A stretch of 13,950 bases of DNA from Chloroflexota bacterium. Lineage in GTDB: Bacteria; Chloroflexota; Anaerolineae; JACRMK01. The DNA lies in the NCBI GenBank assembly GCA_016200765.1, contig JACQEC010000116.1:1-13950 (forward strand). Direction: 5' to 3'. The first letter of the stretch is position 1. Every line of letters begins with the position of its first letter. Of this stretch, positions 5,059 to 11,891 are shown piece by piece. The notes below the pieces were generated by a model. It had not been told where the DNA came from and ran no database searches. It was given only the letters and a program-made list of their open reading frames with translations. Position numbers and translations under genes: made by a program.

Positions 5059-6420
5059 TCACATGGCAAAACGCTGAATGATATGGGCCGTGTGCTGGGC
5101 GCCTTTGACGAACAGGTCAAGCCGCATGTTCTCGTTGGGCGCGTGCACCTGCGACCCCGGATAGCTGACCCCCGCGCTCCCGATAGGCACATGCAGATAG
5201 TGGACGAAGGCATGGTTTGGCCCACTGCCACCGGCCATCGGTGATATTGACATCTCCTGATCGTACACCTCCAGCGCCGTATCCGCGACCAACTTGATAA
5301 ACGGGTGGTCGGGGTCGGTGCGGGCCGGCTTCTCGCCAGATAACAGTTCCACCTGTACGTCACCAAAACCGTGCGCCTGCAGGTGCTTGCGCAGTTTCTC
5401 CACGATGTCATCCGGCGACTGGTGCGGCACCAGTCGGAAGTCAACTTTGGCGCTGGCGCGGGCCGGGAGGACGGTTTTGGTGCCCTTCGCCTGATACCCC
5501 GCCGTCAAGCCGCTGATCGTGCAAGTTGGCACCATCACAGCCTCGCGGCGCAGTTCAGTCCCCGGCTGCAAGCCCTTCAGGAACTCCTGCACGCCGTAGC
5601 GCCGGCGCATGTCCCCCGACGAATCCGGCAGGTTCGCCAGCAGTTCCATATCGCGTGCGGTCGGCTGTTCGACGTCGTCGTAGAAGCCGGGAATCAGCAC
5701 CCGCTCCCGGCTGTCCTTGATAGCACTCAAAGCCCACACCAAACGCCACGCGGCGTTCGGGAAGATCGAGCCGCCCAGCCCCGAATGGACATCCTGGGTC
5801 AGGCACTGCACCGACAGTTCGACGTAACAGATGCCGCGCATCCCCAGCACCATGCTGGGCTGTTCCCGAAAGTTCACCCCGCCGGTCTCCCAGATGCAGG
5901 CATCGGCTTTCAACTCCTCCGCATGGGACTCGATGAAGGCGGGCAGTGACGGACTGCCCATCTCCTCCTCGCCTTCGATGATGAACTTGATGTTGCAGGG
6001 CAGCTCTCCGCTGACCTCCTTGATCGCATCTATGGCGGCCAGTCGGCAGGCAATATGCCCCTTGTCGTCGCTGACACCCCGCGCAAAGAGCTTCCCCTCG
6101 CGAACGGTTGGCTCAAAAGGTGGGGAATCCCACAATTCCAGGGGTTCAGGCGGCTGGACGTCATAATGGTTGTAAAAAAGCAGGGTTTTGCCGCTTCTGC
6201 CGGCCGCCTCGCCGATTACGACCGGGTGGCCGGGCGTTGGGTGGATGGCCGCCCGGAAGCCGCGCTGGCGCAGCATCTCGGCGACCAGTTCAGCGCATTC
6301 CCGAACCCCAACGCCTTGGGTCGAGATGCTCGGCTGGGCGCAGAGCCTCGACAGCTCGTCAATACTGCGCTCCAGATTGCGCTCAATGCGCGCGTCAATT
6401 TCGGATAGTAGGTTTGGCAT
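5059..6420 (-). CDS. M20 family metallopeptidase (dipeptidase / CNDP-like)
   Basis: A 453-residue dizinc peptidase of family M20 (carnosine dipeptidase and ArgE/DapE relatives), probably a cytosolic dipeptidase or acyl-amino-acid hydrolase. Metal ligands are visible: His85 and Asp87 in NHYDVQP, and Asp118 in GVSDDKGH. EGEEEMGS holds the catalytic base Glu151 and ligand Glu152, Glu178 lies in WETGG, and His426 in QVHAPNE. His212 (DVHSG) belongs to the lid/dimerisation domain, roughly 195-330. Length and domain order are normal. ATG 6420 was chosen because AAGGGAG lies just upstream; the open frame extends 37 residues further to 6531 but crosses a hairpin and has no family similarity. It is the last minus-strand gene and converges on the DUF402-GNAT gene. 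Confidence 0.9.
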   Translation of the reverse strand: MPNLLSEIDARIERNLERSIDELSRLCAQPSISTQGVGVRECAELVAEMLRQRGFRAAIHPTPGHPVVIGEAAGRSGKTLLFYNHYDVQPPEPLELWDSPPFEPTVREGKLFARGVSDDKGHIACRLAAIDAIKEVSGELPCNIKFIIEGEEEMGSPSLPAFIESHAEELKADACIWETGGVNFREQPSMVLGMRGICYVELSVQCLTQDVHSGLGGSIFPNAAWRLVWALSAIKDSRERVLIPGFYDDVEQPTARDMELLANLPDSSGDMRRRYGVQEFLKGLQPGTELRREAVMVPTCTISGLTAGYQAKGTKTVLPARASAKVDFRLVPHQSPDDIVEKLRKHLQAHGFGDVQVELLSGEKPARTDPDHPFIKLVADTALEVYDQEMSISPMAGGSGPNHAFVHYLHVPIGSAGVSYPGSQVHAPNENMRLDLFVKGAQHTAHIIQRFAM

Positions 6421-6424
6421 GGAT

Positions 6425-6431
6425 CTCCCTT
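6425..6431 (-). promoter_or_regulatory. Ribosome binding site deciding the M20 start
   Basis: Read on the minus strand, AAGGGAG lies four bases before ATG 6420. It supports this start over the longer open frame beginning at 6531. Confidence 0.6.
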
Positions 6432-6474
6432 GAAACGAGGGTTGGCGCGGAATTGCGCACCCGTCAGCAAAGAC

Positions 6475-6505
6475 AACAGCCAGCCCTATGCTCGGACTGG
6501 CTGTT
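6475..6505. other. Hairpin in the M20 leader region
   Basis: AACAGCCAG and CTGGCTGTT form a perfect 9-bp stem with a 13-base loop. AGAC (6471-6474) and GTCT (6508-6511) extend the stem across a small internal loop. On the minus strand it follows the end of the small basic gene (6654) and precedes the M20 start. It could be a weak terminator or attenuator; the bases after the stem are not a T-run on either strand. Confidence 0.5.
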
Positions 6506-6529
6506 TGGTCTTGAATGAAGACGATCTGC

Positions 6530-6580
6530 AAGGCGCGCTGGATAAGCCCAAGACGCTCGACACGTTAGCCAACGCGCCTT
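6530..6580. repeat. Inverted repeat AAGGCGCG ... CGCGCCTT
   Basis: The 8-bp arms at 6530-6537 and 6573-6580 match exactly across a 35-base loop. In addition, TTAGCCAACG at 6565-6574 is inverted at 6648-6657, across the stop codon of the small basic gene. Most of this 233-base gap (6421-6653) is thus nested inverted repeats. I see no gene in it. Confidence 0.45.
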
Positions 6581-6653
6581 GATGATCGCATAGCGGCACG
6601 TCCCGTTTGGCGGTAGAAACGGTTGGTTGAGCCCGCGAACAAACGCCCGTTGG

Positions 6654-6860
6654 CTAATTCGCTCCGGGTTTGGCCATTTCTTCGGGTTTGGCCTCCATTG
6701 CAGGGGCCGCTGGAGCCATAGCGGGCGCGGCGGGCGCGGCCATCTTCTTGGCGGCCATCTTCTTGGCGGGGGCCTTCTTCTTGGCGGCCATCTTCTTGGC
6801 GGGGGCCATCTTCTTGGCGGCCGTCTTCTTGGCGGGCGCGGCTTTCTTCTTCGTCGGCAT
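6654..6860 (-). CDS. Small Lys/Ala/Pro-rich histone H1-like protein
   Basis: A 68-residue, strongly basic, low-complexity protein. After MPTKKKA come three 11-residue repeats: APAKKTAAKKM (8-18), APAKKMAAKKK (19-29) and APAKKMAAKKM (30-40). Two copies of APAAPAM (42-55) and a short Glu-containing tail follow. This composition is typical of histone H1-like tails and AlgP/HU-extension proteins, which bind DNA or RNA non-specifically, so nucleoid binding is the likely role by composition alone. There is no signal peptide. The start is well supported: AGGAGG lies four bases upstream, and a near-consensus promoter lies 50-80 bases upstream. That signals a real and probably abundant product despite its size. 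No folded domain is recognisable. Confidence 0.75.
   Translation of the reverse strand: MPTKKKAAPAKKTAAKKMAPAKKMAAKKKAPAKKMAAKKMAAPAAPAMAPAAPAMEAKPEEMAKPGAN
6739..6837. repeat. Three tandem 33-bp repeats within the basic protein gene
   Basis: Units at 6739-6771, 6772-6804 and 6805-6837 differ at only a few positions. Each is two near-identical 15-bp subunits (GCCATCTTCTTGGCG) plus three G/C bases, encoding the 11-residue protein repeat. Such near-identity at the DNA level implies recent expansion and possible variation in repeat number between strains. Confidence 0.85.
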
Positions 6861-6864
6861 TTTG

Positions 6865-6870
6865 CCTCCT
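6865..6870 (-). promoter_or_regulatory. Consensus Shine-Dalgarno of the basic protein gene
   Basis: AGGAGG on the minus strand, four bases before ATG 6860. It is the only full six-base consensus site I found in the window. Confidence 0.75.
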
Positions 6871-6911
6871 GTGCGAGTGAAAGTTTTTGCGAGCGTCTTC
6901 GAGCCTAAGCG

Positions 6912-6940
6912 ATAATATCAAATGACCATGCGACTGTCAA
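6912..6940 (-). promoter_or_regulatory. Near-consensus sigma-70 promoter of the basic protein gene
   Basis: On the minus strand, TTGACA (6935-6940) and TATTAT (6912-6917) are separated by exactly 17 bases. The start point would be near 6905, giving a leader of about 45 bases to ATG 6860. It is the strongest promoter visible in the window. Confidence 0.85.
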
Positions 6941-6951
6941 TACCTTATCGC

Positions 6952-6970
6952 AAATTTGTTCAACGAATTT
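6952..6970. promoter_or_regulatory. 19-bp near-palindrome upstream of the -35 box
   Basis: AAATTTGTTCAACGAATTT is symmetric at all but one base pair around its central C. It lies 11 bases upstream of the -35 hexamer and 13 bases after the M24 stop. Its AT-rich arms would make a poor terminator, so an operator or activator site, or an UP-like element, is more likely. No regulator can be named. Confidence 0.5.
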
Positions 6971-6983
6971 TGCCATGAGTTGT

Positions 6984-8084
6984 TTACAATCGAATCAGGT
7001 TCCGCTCAAACGCCGTCAGCACCTCGACACCGGTCTCCGTGCACACGAGATCATCCTCAATCCGCACGCCGACCTTGCCCTCAACGTAGATACCCGGCTC
7101 GACCGTGAAGATCATGCCGACCTCGAGCGGCGTCGGGTTGCCCGCGACCATGTAGGGCGGCTCGTGCCCTTCCAGACCGAGACCGTGGCCGGTGCGATGG
7201 ATAAAAAACTCGCCAAAATCCCCCTCGTCTATCACCCGGCGCGCCGCCCGATCCACGTCGCCGCACGCCACGCCGACGCGGGCGGCGGCGCATCCGGCGC
7301 GGTTGGCCCCCAGCACCAGACGATAGACCTGCTCGGCCTCCGGCGACACCGCGCCGACGGCAAAAGTGCGCGTAATGTCGGCCACGTAGCCGCCATACGC
7401 CGCGCCGCAGTCTATGATCACAAAATCGCCGTTCTGTATCCGCCGGTCAGTCGGCACGGCGTGGGGATTGGCCGCGTTGGGGCCGGAAGCGACGATGGGC
7501 GAGAACGGCATCCCCTCGGTTCCGGCGTTCATACAGGCCATGCGGTAGGCGGCGGCAACCTCCCGTTCGGTTGCGCCGACCTTGATGGCCGCCATCGTCT
7601 CGCGCAGGGCCGCCTCCATAATCGCCACGGCTCTGCGTGTCTTCTCGATTTCGTCCGCGTCCTTGATCGCCCGGAAAGTCGGGAACTGCTCTTCCAGCGC
7701 GCTGAGCCGGACGCCCGGCGCGTGCCGTTCAAACGCCTTAACCTCGATGGCGCGCATTTGGAGATACTCGACCACCAGCGCGCGCCCGGCCAGCCGCATC
7801 GCCTCGCAGGCGCTCGCAAACGCGCCTTCGTGACCCTGCTCGTCGCTCCAGGCAAATACCCGGACGGACGGGCCCAGCGTCTGGGATACCCGCGGCGCTT
7901 CCAGCGCAGGCGCGATAATGCCCCGCTCCCCGCCTGCGCCGAGGATAAACACCGATGGCCGCTCGCTGAGGTGCAGGGAGAGGCCGGTCAGGTAGAGCAT
8001 GTTCGGGCCGGGAACCAGCGCCAGCGCGTCCAGCCGCTTGGCGCCCAGTTGTCGCTCTGCGCGCTGTAAGCGTTCAAGATTCAT
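6984..8084 (-). CDS. M24 family Xaa-Pro aminopeptidase-like peptidase
   Basis: A 366-residue pita-bread-fold metallopeptidase of the creatinase/prolidase/aminopeptidase P family, probably removing residues ahead of proline from peptides in the cytosol. The N-terminal creatinase-like domain covers about residues 1-140, including PNMLYLTGL. The catalytic domain carries all five dimetal ligands: Asp225 (IIDCG), Asp236 (VADITRT), His300 (RTGHGLG), Glu329 (VEPG) and Glu343 (RIEDD). The accessory His208 and His307 are also present. Length is normal. The start ATG 8084 has AGGA six bases upstream; the open frame runs on to 8270 but that stretch lies inside the TPR gene. It follows the TPR gene by 34 bases and may share its transcript. 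Confidence 0.92.
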   Translation of the reverse strand: MNLERLQRAERQLGAKRLDALALVPGPNMLYLTGLSLHLSERPSVFILGAGGERGIIAPALEAPRVSQTLGPSVRVFAWSDEQGHEGAFASACEAMRLAGRALVVEYLQMRAIEVKAFERHAPGVRLSALEEQFPTFRAIKDADEIEKTRRAVAIMEAALRETMAAIKVGATEREVAAAYRMACMNAGTEGMPFSPIVASGPNAANPHAVPTDRRIQNGDFVIIDCGAAYGGYVADITRTFAVGAVSPEAEQVYRLVLGANRAGCAAARVGVACGDVDRAARRVIDEGDFGEFFIHRTGHGLGLEGHEPPYMVAGNPTPLEVGMIFTVEPGIYVEGKVGVRIEDDLVCTETGVEVLTAFERNLIRL

Positions 8085-8118
8085 GTTGGCTCCTGTTGGT
8101 TGTTGGGAAAGAGACGCG

Positions 8119-9900
8119 CTACGCGCCCAGCACAGCGCGCACGCTTGGCCGCGCCAGAAACGAAGACCGCAGTTCGGCGGTGGGCACACGGGCGGCAATC
8201 TCCGCGATAATATCGCGCGCCTGCTGGCGGTAGGCCAGCGCCTGTGTCTGCGCGCCCCGCTCCGACTCAAGGTCGGCTAGCTCCGCCAGTATCTGCCACA
8301 GGATAAACCGCGATCCGCGCCCCTCGGCTTCGGCGCGTGCCTCCAACAGTGCTGCCCGCGCTTCATCGTCCCGGTGCAAGGCAATCAGCGCCCTACCCGC
8401 TAGATACAGGACGGGAGGCATGAAAGCGCGTATGCGATAGCGCTCCATCTTCGCTTGAATCTCAGTAGCCACAGCCACCGCCTGCTCGGCGTCGTTTTGT
8501 GCAAGATGGAATTCGCCTTCGGCCAGCGCGATCATGATCGGCGCGGGTGTGCTGAAGTCGTCAATCTGGGGCAACCTGCGTCGCTGCTCGATAGCCCTAC
8601 TGGCGGCGGGTAGGTCCTGCCTGAGGACGTGCAGTCGCGCCAGCGCCGCCCAAGCCCAGCCTTGAATAACCGGGGGTGTCGAGGGCTGTAAAAATGCAAG
8701 CCCTTCCTGCGCCAACCCAAGCCCGCGCTCGAGCGCGCCCAGTTCGGCGTATATCAGCCCCAGATCAATGCGTGGCAACGACTGCACAATGACCAACCCC
8801 GACAGGCGGGCAAGCGCCACAGCATCCTCCAAACAGGCAATGGCTTGGCCCGAATCGCCGCGTTCCCAATGGACGTACCCCGCAATCCAGCGGCTGTAAC
8901 ATTGCCCCCAGGCGCTCCCAATGGTTCGCGCCAGCCCGTAGGCCTCCTCTGACAGCCGCAGGCTGGTGTCGAGTTCCCCGGCGGTGTATGCGTGGTCGGC
9001 GCCGCTCGCCAGATTGTCCGTCAGCATCGTCAGGTTGCCCTGATCGCGCCACAAGCGTCGGGATTCCTCTTCGGCGGCGCGCGCGCGCTCGTGAGCGCCG
9101 ATCGCCACGTAGGTGTGCGTCAGGTCGTTCAGCGTGAAGGCCATCTGCTCTCGCAGATTCAGTTCCCGCGCTATCGCAAGCGATTGCTCGCCAAACGGCG
9201 CGGCTTCATCGGCTTTCGCACTAAAATAATGCGCCAGCATGAGTACCCACAAGACCTTGGCCTCGGCTGGCCGATTGCCCCTTTCACGAGCCAGCGCCAG
9301 TGCCCTATGGCTCAATGCCTTCCCCTTTTCGGGGTCGAGCACGCTGGTCGGGGTCGCGTAAAGGGTTGCCCGCGCGGTCAACGCCGCCAGTTCCAGTTCC
9401 CGATCCCCCTGTGCGCGCGCTTCATCCTCCATCGCCTCATAGTTGCCCACCGCCCGCTCATACTGACCGATCAACTCCAAAGCGCGCCCGCGACTGCTAT
9501 AGACCTCCTGCCAGGGCACAGCGCCGGCGGCGACGCGCGGGGCAATCTCGAGCGCGCGGTCGTAGTACGCCACAGCCTCGGCGTTCGCGTAGACCCGCAC
9601 GGCGGCCATCGCCGCGCGCAAAAAGTAAACGAGCGCGCGGTAGTCGTCGCCGCCTTCATAAAAATGCTGAGCCAGCAGGGGCGCAAATTCGTCCAACCGA
9701 CCAGCGTCAGGCAAGACAGACCGCTCCAACGTTTCGCCCGTCGCCAGATGCAGTTGCTTGCGGTCGTGCTTCAACAGGGAGTGATAAACGGCCTCGTGGA
9801 CAAGCGCGTGGCGGAACAGGTATTCCACTTCTGGGTGTGCCGCCTTCAGGCTCACCAGTCCGGCAGATTCCAGCCGACTCAACTGGCCGATAACGCTCAT
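8119..9900 (-). CDS. TPR-repeat protein (C-terminal half of a cyclase/AAA/TPR system)
   Basis: A 593-residue all-helical protein. Residues 1-60 (SRLESAGLV, YLFRHALVHEAVYHSLL) match the helical segment that normally follows the AAA domain in cyclase-AAA-TPR regulators. From about residue 80 to 560 the sequence is tetratricopeptide-like helices with the usual Ala/Leu spacing (YFLRAAMAAVRVYANAEAVAYYDRALEI; AAVAYY- and LARLHVL-type helices). The C-terminus ends RVPTAELRSSFLARPSVRAVL, as in full-length relatives. Its ATG overlaps the TGA of the upstream cyclase gene (ATGA). Because its first residues continue a domain begun in that gene, it is either a translationally coupled partner or the 3' part of a gene split by a one-base shift. 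TPRs probably sense or bind a protein partner, which is unknown. Confidence 0.8.
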   Translation of the reverse strand: MSVIGQLSRLESAGLVSLKAAHPEVEYLFRHALVHEAVYHSLLKHDRKQLHLATGETLERSVLPDAGRLDEFAPLLAQHFYEGGDDYRALVYFLRAAMAAVRVYANAEAVAYYDRALEIAPRVAAGAVPWQEVYSSRGRALELIGQYERAVGNYEAMEDEARAQGDRELELAALTARATLYATPTSVLDPEKGKALSHRALALARERGNRPAEAKVLWVLMLAHYFSAKADEAAPFGEQSLAIARELNLREQMAFTLNDLTHTYVAIGAHERARAAEEESRRLWRDQGNLTMLTDNLASGADHAYTAGELDTSLRLSEEAYGLARTIGSAWGQCYSRWIAGYVHWERGDSGQAIACLEDAVALARLSGLVIVQSLPRIDLGLIYAELGALERGLGLAQEGLAFLQPSTPPVIQGWAWAALARLHVLRQDLPAASRAIEQRRRLPQIDDFSTPAPIMIALAEGEFHLAQNDAEQAVAVATEIQAKMERYRIRAFMPPVLYLAGRALIALHRDDEARAALLEARAEAEGRGSRFILWQILAELADLESERGAQTQALAYRQQARDIIAEIAARVPTAELRSSFLARPSVRAVLGA

Positions 9901-11810
9901 TGCATCGCCAAGACTTTCTCCAGCACCTTGACGGAAAACTGCCGCCCGATGACCGAGGCCACGCGCAGGGTGCGCTTCACATCCTCCGGCAGCCGGTCAA
10001 TCCGCGCCAGCAACAGGCCCTGCAAGTTGTCCGGGATGTCAACCGTCTCAATCTCTTTTTCGGCCACCCACGCCTCGCCCTTCCTGACAATCGCGCCGTG
10101 GTCAATCAACATGCGGATCAGCTCTTCGACAAAGAAGGGGTTGCCTTCAGCCTTGCGCAGGATGATGCTCCGCACGTTTTCCGGCAGGGATTCGATTTCA
10201 AGCAGGTTAGAGACCAGCCGGTTGCTATCCGCCTCCGATAGGGGGTGCAGATTGAGCTCCGTCAGGCTGGCGCCCAGACTCTCGCGGGCGGCGGTGACCA
10301 GTCTCCAGCCGGGTGCATCGCGGTCGGGGCGGGTGATGAAGCAGAACAGCAAAGGACACTCCGCCGTCAGCGGCAGGAGTTTGATCAGTAAGTCGGTTGA
10401 CGACGGGTCTGCCCAGTGGATGTCGTCCAGCACGAGCGCCAGCGGCTGCCGGCCTGCCAGTCCTTGCAGCAGGTCGCGGAGCGCGATGAGGTATTGCGCT
10501 TGCAGCGCCTGTGGGTCGAGCATTTTGATGCGCTCCTGCGCCGCGCCCTCAAGCGGCACCGACAGCAGGTGCGCTAAATAGGGATACGGGTCGCCAACGC
10601 CCATCGGGTTCGCGGGCGCGCCCTGAGCCTGTCGAAGGACCGCGCCGCCGGATCGTTCACGAATATACGCTTGCAGCGCGGCGCGCACCTCGGCCTCACC
10701 CGCGGCAGCCGTCACGCCAATCAGGGAGCGCACCAGGTCTATCAGCAAGTGGTATGCCAATCCTTGGCCATAGGATAGGCAGTGCCCTTCCGCCCACTGC
10801 AACGGCGCGAGCGAGGCGCCCATCGCCTGATGCCATTCGGCAATCAGGCGGCTCTTGCCAAGCCCCGGCTCCCCCACCACCGCGACCGCACGCCCCAATC
10901 CCGACCCGACGGCGGCGCTGAGCTGCAACAGCGTCGCGAGTTCGCCCTCGCGGCCCACCATGGGGCTTTCCAGCCCGGCGAGGCCGCGCACGCGCCCCGG
11001 CGCAGCCTTCAGCCCGCGCACTTCAAACACGCGCACCGGCTCGGTGCGCCCTTTGACCTCTATCACCCCCAGGTCCGAGCAGTCAAATATGGGGGCAACG
11101 AATCGCTGGCTATGCTCCGAGATAAGCACGGTCATCGGCCGCGCGGCTGACTGCAACCGCGCCGCCAGATTGATGCCATCGCCCATCGCCGTGTACTCGT
11201 ACTTGAGGTCACTGCCCACATCGCCCACGACGACCTGGCCTGTGTTGATGCCAGCGCGCACGGCGAACTCGATACCGTGTTCCGCGCGCACCCGCTCCGC
11301 ATACTCCCGCGTCGTAGCCACCATATCCAGTGCGGCGCGCACGGCCCGCGAGGGGTCATCCTCGTGCGCCACCGGCGCACCGAAAAAGACCAACAGCGCA
11401 TCGCCCATCAGGCGCGCAATCGTGCCCTCGTAGCGGTAAACAATCGGCGAGTAGAGGTCAAAGGCGCGGTTCATGATCGCCGTCCAGTCCTCGGGGTCCA
11501 TGTGCTCGGCCAGCGCCGTGGAGCCGACCACGTCCGCAAAGAGGATGGTAACGACCTTGCGCTCGCCCGCCAGATGAGCGGCGCGCATCTTGTGGGCCAG
11601 TGGCGCAGGCGTCGCCGCCGACAGGCGGGTGAGGCGGGCATCATCCGCTGGCGTGGCCGCGCCAACGGGCTGACCGCAATTCATGCAGAAGCGCGCCCCG
11701 GCCGGCAACTCGCTCTGGCAGTTGGCACAGCGTTGGCCGAATGCGTTGCCGCAGTTGAAGCAGAACTTGGCGGCGGCGGGGTTATCGGCGGCACAGCGTG
11801 GACAGATCAT
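9897..11810 (-). CDS. Zinc-ribbon / class III adenylate-guanylate cyclase / AAA ATPase protein
   Basis: A 637-residue signalling protein. A double zinc ribbon is formed by Cys3, 6, 17, 20 and Cys28, 31, 42, 45. A class III cyclase catalytic domain spans about 83-265, with metal aspartates Asp93 (FADVVGST) and Asp137 (MGDALL) and transition-state residues Asn214 and Arg218 (INLAARL). Where adenylate cyclases have a base-recognising Lys there is Arg133, and the partner position is Thr207. An AAA/STAND-type ATPase domain follows from about 283, with Walker A GEPGLGKS (313-320) and Walker B LALVLDDIHWAD (457-468). The protein stops at 637, just after VIGRQFSVKVLEKVL, where homologues run on into helical and TPR segments; those are encoded by the overlapping gene at 8119-9900. 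No membrane segment. AAAGG upstream of ATG 11810 is a weak ribosome binding site. Cyclic nucleotide output is inferred, not certain. Confidence 0.88.
   Translation of the reverse strand: MICPRCAADNPAAAKFCFNCGNAFGQRCANCQSELPAGARFCMNCGQPVGAATPADDARLTRLSAATPAPLAHKMRAAHLAGERKVVTILFADVVGSTALAEHMDPEDWTAIMNRAFDLYSPIVYRYEGTIARLMGDALLVFFGAPVAHEDDPSRAVRAALDMVATTREYAERVRAEHGIEFAVRAGINTGQVVVGDVGSDLKYEYTAMGDGINLAARLQSAARPMTVLISEHSQRFVAPIFDCSDLGVIEVKGRTEPVRVFEVRGLKAAPGRVRGLAGLESPMVGREGELATLLQLSAAVGSGLGRAVAVVGEPGLGKSRLIAEWHQAMGASLAPLQWAEGHCLSYGQGLAYHLLIDLVRSLIGVTAAAGEAEVRAALQAYIRERSGGAVLRQAQGAPANPMGVGDPYPYLAHLLSVPLEGAAQERIKMLDPQALQAQYLIALRDLLQGLAGRQPLALVLDDIHWADPSSTDLLIKLLPLTAECPLLFCFITRPDRDAPGWRLVTAARESLGASLTELNLHPLSEADSNRLVSNLLEIESLPENVRSIILRKAEGNPFFVEELIRMLIDHGAIVRKGEAWVAEKEIETVDIPDNLQGLLLARIDRLPEDVKRTLRVASVIGRQFSVKVLEKVLAMQ
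10621..10640. repeat. Dispersed-repeat motif inside the AAA coding region
   Basis: CCTGAGCCTGTCGAAGG, with flanking C and AC, matches a short motif that I know as a frequent dispersed repeat in many bacterial genomes. Here it is in frame and encodes the segment VLRQAQGA (about residues 391-398), a poorly conserved loop between the AAA Walker motifs. Confidence 0.55.
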
Positions 11811-11826
11811 GGCAAGCCTTTCAACA

Positions 11827-11857
11827 AGGGGCGCAAGGGTTTTAACCCCGCGCCCCT
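11827..11857 (-). terminator. Strong hairpin between the EF-G and cyclase genes
   Basis: The outer stem AGGGGCGC/GCGCCCCT (8 bp) and inner stem GGGTT/AACCC (5 bp) are separated by a 2-by-1 internal loop, with a two-base hairpin turn. On the minus strand it lies 34 bases after the EF-G stop and 16 bases before the cyclase ATG. The following TTGTTG is a poor T-run, so it is a probable but weak terminator or an attenuator. Confidence 0.6.
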
Positions 11858-11891
11858 GGCCCTTACGACGGTCACTGTGGAAGCGGAAGAC

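Noticed and set aside
6739..6837. Short tandem repeats considered as a CRISPR-like array
   Set aside because: The units are contiguous with no spacers and encode an in-frame peptide repeat.
6670..6915. Plus-strand frame that looks like a multi-pass membrane protein (repeated FLAAIFLAGA)
   Set aside because: It is the antisense reading of the Lys/Ala repeats. The minus-strand gene has a consensus ribosome binding site and promoter; this one has neither.
6975..8069. 364-residue plus-strand open frame opposite the M24 peptidase
   Set aside because: It is His/Arg-rich shadow sequence opposite a complete M24 gene with all metal ligands.
8992..10581. 529-residue open frame on the plus strand
   Set aside because: It runs antisense to the cyclase and TPR genes, has no recognisable domain, and its residue composition is the usual by-product of GC-rich coding on the other strand.
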